From contig JBGAFV010000001.1 of assembly GCA_044227095.1 (NCBI GenBank), forward strand, positions 4,712,001-4,776,000: DNA of 64,000 nucleotides, in the 5' to 3' direction. Under the pieces are notes generated by a model. The model saw only the letters and a program-made list of their open reading frames with translations, did no database searches and was not told the DNA's origin. Below, piece by piece: positions 35,459-44,514 of the stretch. Source of the DNA: JACMLD01 sp044227095. GTDB taxonomy: Bacteria; Bacteroidota; Bacteroidia; Chitinophagales; Chitinophagaceae. The translations under genes and the position numbers were made by a program. How positions within the stretch are numbered: the first letter of the stretch is position 1; every line of letters begins with the position of its first letter.

Positions 35459-38400
35459 GTGGGGAAGCTGCTTTTTTTATGTTTGATCGTATCTGGTATC
35501 ACCATCTCTCTGCGGGCACAAATTACCCGTACAAGTACTCCTGTATCTAACCTGCGCAAAAAAACAATCAGCACCAAAACCAATTTTATTCAGCTTGATA
35601 CGCTAAGCATATTGCCCAACACGGTTTCTATTCCGGGTATAAACAAAGAATGGTACACTGTTGATTATATTAACGCCAGCATAACCTGGAAACAACAATT
35701 ACCTGTTGACAGTATACAGATTCAATACCGTGTGTTTGATGCAAAATTAAATGCCATTACAAAGCATCTTAATTACGATAGCATCATGAACAATTTTATG
35801 TCTGATCATCCATTCACTCTTAATAATAATTCTTTCGGGCAAACAGATCACTTCTTCGACTTTGGCGCTATCAATTACTCTGGTAGTTTTGGACGTGGCA
35901 TTGCATTTGGCAATAGCCAGGATGCAGTTGTTACTTCAAGCCTTAACCTTCAGTTGAACGGCTATCTCGCAGACAGTATTGAAATTGTAGCAGCCATTAC
36001 AGATAATAACATTCCTATACAGCCAGATGGTACTACGCAACAGCTAAATGAATTTGATCGCATCTTTCTTCAGTTTAAAAAGAAGACATGGAACCTCAGC
36101 CTTGGCGATATTGATATACGCCAGAACAAAAGTTATTTCCTTAGTTTTTATAAACGCCTGCAGGGCGCAGCATTTGAAACTACAAGCAAGCTGGCACCGA
36201 AAATTACCAATACAAGTTTGTTTAGCGGCTCTATTGCCAAAGGAAAGTTTACCCGCAATATTATACAGGGGCAGGAAGGCAACCAGGGACCTTACAGGTT
36301 GCAAGGCGCCAATAACGAATTTTATTTTGTATTGCTGGCTAACACAGAAAGAGTATTTGTAGATGGAGAGTTGCTGCAACGTGGAGAAGACCGCGATTAT
36401 GTAATCAACTACAATACAGCAGAAGTAACATTCACTCCCAAAAGAATGATTACAAAAGACAGCAGGATACAAATTGAATTTGAATATGCTGACAGAAATT
36501 ACCTTAATGCCAATTTATACTTTACTAACCTCACCAACTTTAATGACAAGCTAAGGGTAACCGTTAGCGCATTTAATAACAGCGATTCAAAAAGTTCACC
36601 CATAAATCAATCGCTGGATCCTGCACAGAAAATATTCTTAAAAAGTTTGGGCGATAGCATTAACAATGCTTATTATAAAATTGCAACACCAGATACTTTC
36701 TCTGCCGGAAAAATTCTGTATAAAAAGATTGATACGCTCTACAATAACGGCACCACGCATGATTCCATTTTTGTTTATTCTACCAATCCGGATAGCGCCA
36801 TGTACTCACTGTCTTTTGCAGATGTAGGTGTTGGCAAAGGCGATTATGTACCTGTGTTTGATGGCGCTAACGGAAAAGTATACGCATGGGTTTCTCCTGT
36901 AAATGGTGTAAAGCAAGGCCAGTTTGAAGCGGCCATATTTCTTGTAACGCCTAAAAAACAACAATTAGTTAGCCTTCTGGTTGATTACGACATTAGTAAG
37001 AAAACAAACCTTACCACAGAACTTGCGTACAGCAATTACGATGTAAATACATTCTCCAATAAAGATAAAGCAGATAACAAAGGCTATGCAGCCAAAATAA
37101 AACTAACCAATACAAAAAATTTTGACGGAGCAAAAAAATTGAACCTGCTTACAAATGCAGGACTTGAATATGTTGATAGCAGGTTTCATCCGCTGGAACG
37201 CTTGCGCAATGTTGAATTTCTGCGAGACTGGGGACTCCCCTACGTTGTTCCGGCTGCTACAGAAACAATTGTAACTGCAGGTGCGCAATTATCCGACAAT
37301 AATAAAAGCAATTTCCGCTACCAGTTTACAGATTATAACCGTGGCGGTGATTTTAACGGTATACGCAATAGCCTTGTACAGCAGCAAAGCGTAAAAGGAT
37401 GGCAGTTTAATAACCAGCTTAACCTTTCCAATACAAACAGCAGTATAGAAAAAGGGTTTTTCTTCAGGCCTGTTATAGATATTTCCAAGAAATTAAAACA
37501 ACTGGGCAATTATACAATTGGAGGAAATTTTTCTGTTGAACACAGCGAAGTAAGAAACAAAGCAAGCGATTCTGTTAATGCTACAAGTTTTTCTTTTCAA
37601 ACATTTCAGTTGTTTTTAAAATCATCAGACAGTAAAGCAAACCGCTGGGGCATTACATGGTTTACCAGAACAAACAAATATCCATATGGAAAAGACCTCG
37701 TTAAAAGCGATGTAAGTCAGAACATCAACTTTACAGGAGAATTATTAAAAAGTCAGCACCACCAGTTTAGGTGGAATGTTACGTATAGAAAACTAGAAAT
37801 CATTAATAGTGCTGTAACAACGCAACAGGCAGACCAAAGTGTGCTAGGCCGTATGGAATACCAGGTAAATGAATGGAAAGGTTTACTAACCGGGAACCTT
37901 TTGTACGAAGCCGGCTCTGGCCAGGAACAAAAAAGAGATTATGCATTTCTTGAAGTGCCTGCAGGACAAGGACAGTATACATGGATTGATTACAATAACG
38001 ATGGTATACAGCAATTAAATGAATTTGAAGTGGCGCTTTTCCAGGATCAGGCCAAATACATAAAAATCTTTACGCCCAGTAACGAATTTATAAAAGCCAA
38101 CTACAATACTTTTAATTACAGCATTAATATTAATCCACGTGCTGTTATCAATATAAGAACAACAAATAAAATGAAGCAGTTTATCAGCAAGATAAATCTT
38201 CAATCTTCATTGCAAATTGCAAAAAAAGAAATCTCCAGTGGCATTATACAACTCAATCCTTTTAAAACGCCATTGAATGATACAGCGCTTATCAACCTTA
38301 ATTCAGTATTTATAAATAGCTTTTCTTTTAACCGTTTTAGTACAAAATGGGGTATTGATATTGCCAACTCACGCAACAGTGGCAAATCATTACTTACTTA

Positions 38401-38950
38401 TGGTCTTGAAAGTCGCAGCCTGAAAGAATGGACAGCACGTGCAAGGGTAAACATCAATAAGTCATTGCTGATTGATGTAACAGGCAAAACAGGCACCAGT
38501 CAATTAGCAACTGCCAACGCAAAGTTCGATAACCGCAATTATAATATCAGCCAGTATTCAATAGAGCCACGCATCAGTTTTACAAAAGGAACAACGCTGC
38601 GTTTTGTTACAGGTTATAAATTTACAAGTAAGGAAAATACTTGGGGCACTGAAACATATTCTTCCAATGCCATTAATAGTGAAATAAAATACAACATACT
38701 TCAATCAGGTTCCATACTTACTAAGTTTACTTATTCAAACATCAGCTTCTCCCCTATAGCTAATGCAAATACCACAGTTGGCTATAATATGCTGGATGGT
38801 TTATTACCCGGAAAGAATTATTTATGGACTGTAGAGCTTACAAAAAGGCTGGCAAACAACCTGGAAATTAACGTCCAGTATGAAGGGCGCAAACCCGGAG
38901 AGGCTAGAATGGTGCATATAGGAAGAGCTTCAATTAGGGCGATATTTTAG
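35459..38950 (+). CDS. Large outer-membrane surface protein (SprA-like features)
   Basis: 1163 residues from a GTG start; the next upstream in-frame codon set is closed by TAA at 35435, so no ATG alternative exists. Signal peptide 1-20 ends LRAQ. Residues about 290-340 contain FVDGELLQRGEDRDYVINYN, and residues about 445-480 contain SFADVGVGKGDYVPVF, sequences I associate with the SprA/T9SS-type outer-membrane proteins. The second half is a long series of beta strands ending in VHIGRASIRAIF, a typical barrel terminus with final Phe. It is about half the length of SprA, so a paralogue rather than SprA itself. Stand-alone gene. Confidence 0.65.
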   Translation: MGKLLFLCLIVSGITISLRAQITRTSTPVSNLRKKTISTKTNFIQLDTLSILPNTVSIPGINKEWYTVDYINASITWKQQLPVDSIQIQYRVFDAKLNAITKHLNYDSIMNNFMSDHPFTLNNNSFGQTDHFFDFGAINYSGSFGRGIAFGNSQDAVVTSSLNLQLNGYLADSIEIVAAITDNNIPIQPDGTTQQLNEFDRIFLQFKKKTWNLSLGDIDIRQNKSYFLSFYKRLQGAAFETTSKLAPKITNTSLFSGSIAKGKFTRNIIQGQEGNQGPYRLQGANNEFYFVLLANTERVFVDGELLQRGEDRDYVINYNTAEVTFTPKRMITKDSRIQIEFEYADRNYLNANLYFTNLTNFNDKLRVTVSAFNNSDSKSSPINQSLDPAQKIFLKSLGDSINNAYYKIATPDTFSAGKILYKKIDTLYNNGTTHDSIFVYSTNPDSAMYSLSFADVGVGKGDYVPVFDGANGKVYAWVSPVNGVKQGQFEAAIFLVTPKKQQLVSLLVDYDISKKTNLTTELAYSNYDVNTFSNKDKADNKGYAAKIKLTNTKNFDGAKKLNLLTNAGLEYVDSRFHPLERLRNVEFLRDWGLPYVVPAATETIVTAGAQLSDNNKSNFRYQFTDYNRGGDFNGIRNSLVQQQSVKGWQFNNQLNLSNTNSSIEKGFFFRPVIDISKKLKQLGNYTIGGNFSVEHSEVRNKASDSVNATSFSFQTFQLFLKSSDSKANRWGITWFTRTNKYPYGKDLVKSDVSQNINFTGELLKSQHHQFRWNVTYRKLEIINSAVTTQQADQSVLGRMEYQVNEWKGLLTGNLLYEAGSGQEQKRDYAFLEVPAGQGQYTWIDYNNDGIQQLNEFEVALFQDQAKYIKIFTPSNEFIKANYNTFNYSININPRAVINIRTTNKMKQFISKINLQSSLQIAKKEISSGIIQLNPFKTPLNDTALINLNSVFINSFSFNRFSTKWGIDIANSRNSGKSLLTYGLESRSLKEWTARARVNINKSLLIDVTGKTGTSQLATANAKFDNRNYNISQYSIEPRISFTKGTTLRFVTGYKFTSKENTWGTETYSSNAINSEIKYNILQSGSILTKFTYSNISFSPIANANTTVGYNMLDGLLPGKNYLWTVELTKRLANNLEINVQYEGRKPGEARMVHIGRASIRAIF

Positions 38951-39025
38951 TAGTGAGATCTTAGTATTTTATCGCATGGATTTATCTATTGTGTTTCTAT
39001 TGTTACTACTCTGCCGCTATTGTCA

Positions 39026-39127
39026 CTGTCATACCGTAAGTATCCCGTGGAGATTGAACTTCAAGAATTGTTGGCAATAGGCAGCTCGCTTTAATATTAA
39101 GTCCACGGGATGCTTACAGCATGACAG
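39026..39127. repeat. 102-bp palindromic MITE-like element
   Basis: The arms 39026-39051 and 39102-39127 are inverted repeats matching at 23 of 26 positions; the outer end reads CTGTCAT and the inner end contains TCCCGTGGA. The 50-base centre has no open frame. It is unrelated in sequence to the 121-bp family. Confidence 0.7.
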
Positions 39128-39195
39128 CAGATAGACTTATTATTTGCTGACTTTATTTATCAAACATCTGCGCATCTGCGGCCATTCTTTCATTC

Positions 39196-39234
39196 AAAAA
39201 AGAAAGCCGCCCCAAATATGGAGCGGCTTTTTTA
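39196..39234. terminator. Bidirectional terminator between convergent genes
   Basis: AAAGCCGC (39203-39210) pairs with GCGGCTTT (39223-39230), flanked by A5 on the left and T6 on the right, so it can end transcripts from both sides. Confidence 0.75.
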
Positions 39235-39254
39235 TATCAATGAGTTTGCAAATA

Positions 39255-40232
39255 CTATCCAAACAAACCACCTTTTTTCAACTCACGTGTTCCTTCACCA
39301 ATTTTGAAACCATTGTGGTAGATTTCAATTTTGTAATTACCACGCTGAAAATCGCTGTTTTGTTTCCATGCAAACTGTACATTTTTCTTTTTACCTGCTT
39401 CGTAATCTACAGGGATTTTAGCTGTATACAGTTTATCACCTTCTTCTCTTGAAGTAAATGTACCAGAACCAAGTGCTTCAACTGCTACTGGTTTGCCATC
39501 AGGACCAGTTATAGAAACATAAATTTCTGCAGTACCTGATTGTGCAATACGATTATCAACATCAAAAGAAATAACCAGTTTGTCTACACGCTTAGCAGTG
39601 GTAGTAACTTTTTCACGGCCATTTTTCTTTTCCTGAATTGGAGTAATGCTGATGTTTGAAGCGTTAAAGGTAGAAGCAATATCAACTTTTTTCTCTGCTT
39701 CAACTTTAGCAGTTGTTGTAGTTGCCAAGTCGCTAGTAAGTTGAGTTGTTTTACCTTTTTCTGTAGTTAAGTCTGTATTTAATTGCGTATTCTGTGCAGT
39801 AAGTTCAGTTACTTTTTGCTCAAGGCCCGCAATTTTATCATTCAACTGACCAATCAATTCTTTAGCACGAGAAAGTTCAGCTGCAGTTGCATTTTTCTTG
39901 CTAAGGATGCTGCGTATTTCAGCTTTCCTTTTAGAGATATCATTGTTTGCTTCAGTAAGTTTGCTTTGCAATTGGTTGTTGCTTCCTGTTACTGAATCAA
40001 GACGTGCAAGAGATGCATCAAAGCTGCGTTGTATTTCGCTTTTTTCGTCAGTTACTTTTGCAATCTGAGTGTCTTTGTTCAGAATGCTTTGTTCATTCTT
40101 ATTGTTGTTCCAAAGCAAATACCCCCACGTTCCTAAAAGACCTACAGCAAGAAGACCAATAATCAGGCCTCTGTAATCTTTTTTAGGTGATTGGCTCTGT
40201 GGGGTGGCAGAAGGATAATTTGTAGTACTCAT
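39255..40232 (-). CDS. Membrane-anchored coiled-coil protein
   Basis: About 325 residues from the Met at 40232 (MSTTNYPSATPQ); a start six codons upstream (40250) is also open. A single transmembrane helix (GLIIGLLAVGLLGTWGYLLW) lies near residue 25-45. A coiled coil of roughly 140 residues (about 50-190; heptads in SELSRAKELIGQLNDKIAGL-type sequence) leads to a C-terminal beta-sandwich domain of about 120 residues with VDKLVISFDVDNRIAQSG and YKIEIYHNGFKIGEGTREL. The family is a Bacteroidota protein without assigned function. The topology suggests a periplasmic spacer carrying a globular head. Confidence 0.75.
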   Translation of the reverse strand: MSTTNYPSATPQSQSPKKDYRGLIIGLLAVGLLGTWGYLLWNNNKNEQSILNKDTQIAKVTDEKSEIQRSFDASLARLDSVTGSNNQLQSKLTEANNDISKRKAEIRSILSKKNATAAELSRAKELIGQLNDKIAGLEQKVTELTAQNTQLNTDLTTEKGKTTQLTSDLATTTTAKVEAEKKVDIASTFNASNISITPIQEKKNGREKVTTTAKRVDKLVISFDVDNRIAQSGTAEIYVSITGPDGKPVAVEALGSGTFTSREEGDKLYTAKIPVDYEAGKKKNVQFAWKQNSDFQRGNYKIEIYHNGFKIGEGTRELKKGGLFG

Positions 40233-40502
40233 TGTTAGATTGTTTTTCAAAAGTTATTAAAATACGTTCCCTTTAAACGGGCTGAATTTTCAGCCATACA
40301 CCCTTTAGACTAAAACCATGCCAGAATTATTTTTAAGCCTATTAACAAGTGTTGAAAAGTTGAAACAGAGCTGTTTAAAGCCCATACAAAGCAGCACTAG
40401 CCTGCATTTCAGGGATACAGGTTTCGCCTTATAAAAATTAAACAAAAGCCGCAAAACAGCAGGAAAACCATTCATTTTTTAAATTGCCTAATATTGCAAA
40501 AT

Positions 40503-41501
40503 ATGTCTGCAGAGAAAATTTTAGGCGATTGGAAAAAGAAAACATTCAAACCCGTATACTGGCTGGAGGGAGAAGAAGATTACTATATAGATGAGGTAAT
40601 GAATTATGCCGAGCACCATATTTTAAGTGATGCCGAAGCAGGGTTTAACCTTACTGTTTTTTATGGAAAAGATGCTGCATGGCCCGACATCGTAAATGCC
40701 TGCATGCGTTACCCTATGTTTTCAGAAAAACAGGTAGTGCTTTTAAAAGAAGCACAGCAGATGAAAGATATTGATAAGCTTGAAGGCTACATCGCAAATC
40801 CGCTTAAGTCTACCATCTTTGTTGTTTCTTATAAGGAAAAAAAAGTTGATGGCCGAAGTAAACTGGCCAAACTACTGAAAGAAAAAGGCGAATTGTTGTC
40901 TACAAAAAAAATGTACGACAACCAGTTACCGGAATGGGTAACCAATCTTGCTGCTTCTAAAGGGTTCAGCCTTTCGCAAAAGGCTTTAATGCTGCTGGTA
41001 GAACATATTGGCAATGATCTTTCCAGGATTAACAATGAAATTGACAAACTCGCTGTAAACCTTGGCGAAAGAAAAAAAATTACAGAAGATGATATTGAAA
41101 AATACATTGGCGTAAGCAAAGAATACAATGTGTTTGAATTGCAGGATGCGCTGGCAAAAAAAGATCTTCCACGTGCCATGCGCATTATCCGCTATTTTGA
41201 AGGCAACCCTAAAGTTGCACCGATACAACTTGTGCTGCCCGCTATTTACAATTACTTTTCAAAAGTATATTCTGTTTTTGGAATGGTTGATAAAAGTGAG
41301 AACTCGGTAAAACCACTTTTTTACAATAATATTTTTGCAGCCCGGCAGGCAATTGGCACTATGAAAAATTATGGTTATGACGGCGTAGAAAGAGTACTTC
41401 TTCTTTTGCATGCATATAACCTAAAATCGGTTGGTATTAATGATGCTGGCACAGAACATGCTTCGCTGATGAAAGAACTTGCGGTGAAAATGATGATGTA
41501 G
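40503..41501 (+). CDS. holA: DNA polymerase III subunit delta
   Basis: 332 residues from the ATG at 40503 (MSAEKILGDWKK); three residues upstream also form an ATG start. The N-terminal domain shows PVYWLEGEEDYYIDEV, the HolA form of the degenerate P-loop region, followed by KQVVLLKEAQQM and STIFVVSYKEKKVDGRSKLA. The C-terminal helical domain with VFELQDALAKKDLPRAMRII binds in the clamp-loader ring. Delta opens the beta clamp during loading. Divergence from the E. coli protein is normal for this subunit. The gene stands alone, convergent with ribF. Confidence 0.88.
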   Translation: MSAEKILGDWKKKTFKPVYWLEGEEDYYIDEVMNYAEHHILSDAEAGFNLTVFYGKDAAWPDIVNACMRYPMFSEKQVVLLKEAQQMKDIDKLEGYIANPLKSTIFVVSYKEKKVDGRSKLAKLLKEKGELLSTKKMYDNQLPEWVTNLAASKGFSLSQKALMLLVEHIGNDLSRINNEIDKLAVNLGERKKITEDDIEKYIGVSKEYNVFELQDALAKKDLPRAMRIIRYFEGNPKVAPIQLVLPAIYNYFSKVYSVFGMVDKSENSVKPLFYNNIFAARQAIGTMKNYGYDGVERVLLLLHAYNLKSVGINDAGTEHASLMKELAVKMMM

Positions 41502-41617
41502 TAGAATGGTTGATGCCTGATGTAGTGATGTCTGATTTCCTTATGTGCTGCATTCCTCTTTTTCTCTATTAGCTCTGCTGGCTCCGTGCGACCTTTCAGC
41601 AATCTAAATACTACATA

Positions 41618-42565
41618 CTAAATACTCATAAATTTCAATGCACCAATCTTGTCTTTGGCAAGCTGTTCTTTTAAGGCATCCAGTCCGTTGAATTTTTGTT
41701 CGCCCCGTAAATATTTTTTTAAATGCACTCTCAGGGTTGCACCATAAATATCAGCATCAAAATCAAAAATATTTACTTCTATAACACGTTTGGTGCCGTC
41801 TACAGTTGGCCGCACACCAATATTCATCATGCCTTTGTAGGGTTTATGTTGTAGAAAGTTATTTAAGTCGTTAATGATATCAACAGTTACTGCGTAAACA
41901 CCATTGCCGGGTATCAGTTTATCTTCTGTTTGCGGCTGCAGGTTAGCGGTAGGATAGCCAATTGTTCTGCCTAATTTATTTCCTTCAGTTACCAGCCCTT
42001 CAAAAAAATAATCGTACCCCAAAAAACGGCTGGCTTCTTCCAAATTACCATCAAGCAAAGCATGTCTTATTTTGGTTGAGCTAATAGAGGCTTCATCAAT
42101 TACATGCACGGGTATTTCAATCAATTCAAAAGCATGTTCACGGGCATATTTTTCCAGCAGGTGAAAATCTCCGTTCCTGTCTTTGCCAAAACGATGATCG
42201 TACCCAATAATAACGGTATGTGGACGAAACCGTTTTACCAAAAAGTCTTCAATATATTGATTGGCTGTTTGCCCGGCAAACTGAAGGGTAAAAGGAACAA
42301 TAACAAGGTTGTCTATCCCCTGCTGCTCCAGCAATTCAATTTTCTCCGGCAGGGTATTAATAAGCTGAAGCGACTTAGCACTTACAACTTTTCGGGGGTG
42401 CGGATCGAAGGTTACCAATACGGTTTCGCCGCCTATACGCAACGCTTCTTTCTTTAACTGCGCTATAATTTGCTGGTGGCCCAGGTGCACCCCGTCAAAA
42501 GTGCCTATGGTTACCACCGCTTTATTAAACTGCGGCAGTGCTTCTATGTTATTGTATACTTTCAT
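41618..42565 (-). CDS. ribF: Bifunctional riboflavin kinase/FAD synthetase
   Basis: 315 residues from the Met at 42565 (MKVYNNIEAL); a five-residue extension is open but lacks similarity. The N-terminal FAD synthetase domain has TIGTFDGVHLGHQQII (about 19-34, nucleotidyltransferase HxGH) and VIIGYDHRFGKDRNGD (about 115-130). The C-terminal riboflavin kinase domain has NKLGRTIGYPTANL (about 191-204). It makes FMN and then FAD from riboflavin and ATP. No FMN riboswitch is seen upstream. A perfect -7 box (TAGTTTTG, complement of 42578-42585) lies about 13 bases before the start. Confidence 0.95.
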   Translation of the reverse strand: MKVYNNIEALPQFNKAVVTIGTFDGVHLGHQQIIAQLKKEALRIGGETVLVTFDPHPRKVVSAKSLQLINTLPEKIELLEQQGIDNLVIVPFTLQFAGQTANQYIEDFLVKRFRPHTVIIGYDHRFGKDRNGDFHLLEKYAREHAFELIEIPVHVIDEASISSTKIRHALLDGNLEEASRFLGYDYFFEGLVTEGNKLGRTIGYPTANLQPQTEDKLIPGNGVYAVTVDIINDLNNFLQHKPYKGMMNIGVRPTVDGTKRVIEVNIFDFDADIYGATLRVHLKKYLRGEQKFNGLDALKEQLAKDKIGALKFMSI

Positions 42566-42577
42566 TATAAAGAGGTG

Positions 42578-42585
42578 CAAAACTA
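42578..42585 (-). promoter_or_regulatory. -7 box for ribF
   Basis: On the minus strand this is TAGTTTTG within TTAGTTTTGC, identical to the candidate -7 boxes of rpsO (complement of 50370-50377) and purM (42623-42630). Confidence 0.5.
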
Positions 42586-42599
42586 ATTGATAATTGAAA

Positions 42600-42630
42600 T
42601 TGATAATTGAAATCTGAATATTTAGTTTTG
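42600..42630 (+). promoter_or_regulatory. Promoter for purM
   Basis: TTG at 42600-42602, then 20 bases, then TAGTTTTG at 42623-42630, a full match to the Bacteroidota pattern. purM starts 17 bases later. Confidence 0.6.
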
Positions 42631-42646
42631 CCGCTCAAACCGCATT

Positions 42647-43843
42647 ATGAGCTTATATTCAAAAAGGGGAGTTTCAGCACAAAAGGAAGAAGTACATAAG
42701 GCCACAGAAAAGCTCGACAAAGGATTGTATCCTTATGCGTTTTGCAAATTATATGCTGATTTCCTCGGCGGCGATGCCAGTTGGGTAAATGTAATGCATG
42801 CTGATGGCGCCGGCACCAAAAGCATTTTGGCTTATTTGTACTGGAAGGAAACCGGCGATACTTCCGTTTGGAAAGGCATTGCGCAGGATGCCGTAGTAAT
42901 GAACCTCGATGACCTGCTTTGTGTAGGCATTCACGATAATTTATTGTTTTCTTCAACTATTGATAGAAACAAAAGGCTGATCCCTGCCGAAGTACTGGAA
43001 GAAGTTATTAACGGAACACAGGAACTGTTTGACGAACTCCGCAAACACGGCGTAGACATAAGTTACCTCGGCGGTGAAACGGCTGATGTGGGCGATGTAG
43101 TAAGAACGATTGCTGTTAATGGAACAATGGCAGCAAGATGGCCCAAAAACAAAGTAATTAGCAACGATAAAATAAAACCAGGTGATGTAATTGTAGGCTT
43201 TGCCAGCTATGGACAAGCAAGCTATGAACAAACATACAACAGTGGCATTGGAAGTAATGGATTAACAAGCGCAAGGCACGATGTGCTCAATAAATCTTAC
43301 GGTGTTCGTTTTCCTGAATCGTTTGATACTAACCTGGCTGATGATGTTGTATATATAGGCCCGCATTCTTTTAAAGATACTATCAGCACGGGCAAGTATG
43401 CAAAGGATACTATTCCAGCCGATGGTTTGCTTTCTATTGCACAATTAATTTTATCACCTACCAGAACTTATGCGCCTTTACTGAAACTGATTCTTGAAAA
43501 TCATTTCGACAAAGTACATGGCCTTATACATTGCAGCGGTGGCGGTCAAACCAAATGCATGAAATACCTGCCTGGTGATTTCAAAATAATAAAAGACAAT
43601 ATGCTGAATGTGCCGCCGGTTTTTGATATTATTCAGCAATCATCACATGCAGATAACAGGGAAATGTACCAGGTTTTTAACATGGGATGCCGGTTGGAAG
43701 TATTTACAGATGAAAAATCTGCTGAAGACTTAATTGCTGCCGGAAAACATTTTGGCATTGCTGCGCAAATCACCGGCCGTGTAGAAAAAAGCAATAAGAA
43801 AGAGTTATTGTTGAAGGTTGCACAGGAAGAAATTGTCTACTAA
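42647..43843 (+). CDS. purM: Phosphoribosylformylglycinamidine cyclo-ligase
   Basis: 398 residues. The PurM fold has an ATP-binding N-terminal half with MHADGAGTKSILAYLYWKET (about 49-68) and DAVVMNLDDLLCVG (about 85-98), then GGETADVGDVV (about 143-153). The C-terminal half has IHCSGGGQTK (about 296-305). It closes the imidazole ring of purines, forming AIR from FGAM with ATP. It is about 50 residues longer than E. coli PurM, as in the Bacteroidota form. Stand-alone and divergent from ribF. Confidence 0.93.
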   Translation: MSLYSKRGVSAQKEEVHKATEKLDKGLYPYAFCKLYADFLGGDASWVNVMHADGAGTKSILAYLYWKETGDTSVWKGIAQDAVVMNLDDLLCVGIHDNLLFSSTIDRNKRLIPAEVLEEVINGTQELFDELRKHGVDISYLGGETADVGDVVRTIAVNGTMAARWPKNKVISNDKIKPGDVIVGFASYGQASYEQTYNSGIGSNGLTSARHDVLNKSYGVRFPESFDTNLADDVVYIGPHSFKDTISTGKYAKDTIPADGLLSIAQLILSPTRTYAPLLKLILENHFDKVHGLIHCSGGGQTKCMKYLPGDFKIIKDNMLNVPPVFDIIQQSSHADNREMYQVFNMGCRLEVFTDEKSAEDLIAAGKHFGIAAQITGRVEKSNKKELLLKVAQEEIVY

Positions 43844-43855
43844 GGTTGAAGCAGA

Positions 43856-43909
43856 AAGGCAAAGGGTATAAGGTTTAAATCATACCTTATACCTTATACC
43901 CTTTGCCTT
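43856..43909. repeat. Perfect 19-bp inverted repeat between convergent genes
   Basis: AAGGCAAAGGGTATAAGGT at 43856-43874 is perfectly inverted at 43891-43909, loop 16 bases. The right arm overlaps the last six codons and stop of the CYTH gene. It could act as a bidirectional terminator although no T-tract follows. Confidence 0.75.
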
Positions 43910-44433
43910 ATAGCATGCACCTTCCCCAACAACATATCGCTATAAGAAATTTCTATTAAATCATCTTTTTCAATTTCAAATTGCTGCATGTAAAAATTAC
44001 ATTGCTTATGCAATTCTTCAGTTGATAAAGCAGCGTATTTATTACTGGCTTCAATTTCCACGAAACTCCCTAGTTCTTTCAATGTATCAAGGTGAAACTT
44101 TACATTGTTTATAAAATAGATCTCTCTTTGCTTTTCTACAATTACTTTAATGCCCATAGAAGCGGCCAGCATTTGTTTTAAAGTGGCGGCATCTGTTACT
44201 GCCACCAGGCTAAAATCAGATTGCTTTGGACCGGCCTGGTTGGTTCGTTCATAATAAATAAGATTGTTCTCAATATTTCCTTCACGCAATTTCAATCTTC
44301 CTTTTACAGTATTAAAGTAAGTGTCTGTTTGTAAGTCGGTTCCTTTAAACTCAGCATTATTAGCAAGCAGGTAAGCTCTTATTTCAGTTGCTTTGCGGGT
44401 GTGGGCTTTTATTTCAACATTGATAAATGACAT
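43894..44433 (-). CDS. CYTH domain protein (class IV adenylate cyclase-like)
   Basis: 179 residues from the Met at 44433. The reading frame is open further upstream to 44487, but that extension crosses the terminator of the upstream gene, so it is rejected. CYTH domain: NVEIKAH at the N-terminus (the ExExK motif with Asn in first place), TDTYFNTVKGRLKLREG (about 37-53), and later a basic/acidic strand with YFINNVKFHLDTLKELGSFVEIE. CYTH enzymes act on triphosphorylated substrates (CyaB, thiamine triphosphatase); the true substrate cannot be told. The last residues (IRQRV) and stop are encoded in a perfect inverted repeat shared with the purM spacer. Confidence 0.8.
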   Translation of the reverse strand: MSFINVEIKAHTRKATEIRAYLLANNAEFKGTDLQTDTYFNTVKGRLKLREGNIENNLIYYERTNQAGPKQSDFSLVAVTDAATLKQMLAASMGIKVIVEKQREIYFINNVKFHLDTLKELGSFVEIEASNKYAALSTEELHKQCNFYMQQFEIEKDDLIEISYSDMLLGKVHAIRQRV

Positions 44434-44442
44434 GTGCAGTTT

Positions 44443-44480
44443 TGGTAAAAATAAAACGGTCCCGGTTATTTTCCGGGACC
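44443..44480 (-). terminator. Terminator of the DUF3052-like gene
   Basis: On the minus strand GGTCCCGG pairs with CCGGGACC across a 7-base loop, followed by GTTTTATTTTT. It lies 35 bases beyond the stop at 44515 and just before the CYTH start. Confidence 0.8.
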
Positions 44481-44514
44481 ATTTCAAAATATATCTGTAT
44501 ATATCTGTAAAGAT

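Larger units (their letters stand above)
38951..39254. other. 304-base spacer with palindromic element and terminator
   Basis: It contains a 102-bp palindromic element at 39026-39127 and a bidirectional terminator at 39196-39234 between two convergent genes. No gene seen. Confidence 0.6.

Noticed and set aside
41625..42565. FMN riboswitch upstream of ribF
   Set aside because: The upstream region is only 81 bases, mostly word repeats and promoter boxes, with no conserved RFN core.
44434..44487. N-terminal extension of the CYTH protein
   Set aside because: It runs through a strong terminator of the upstream gene and has no family similarity.
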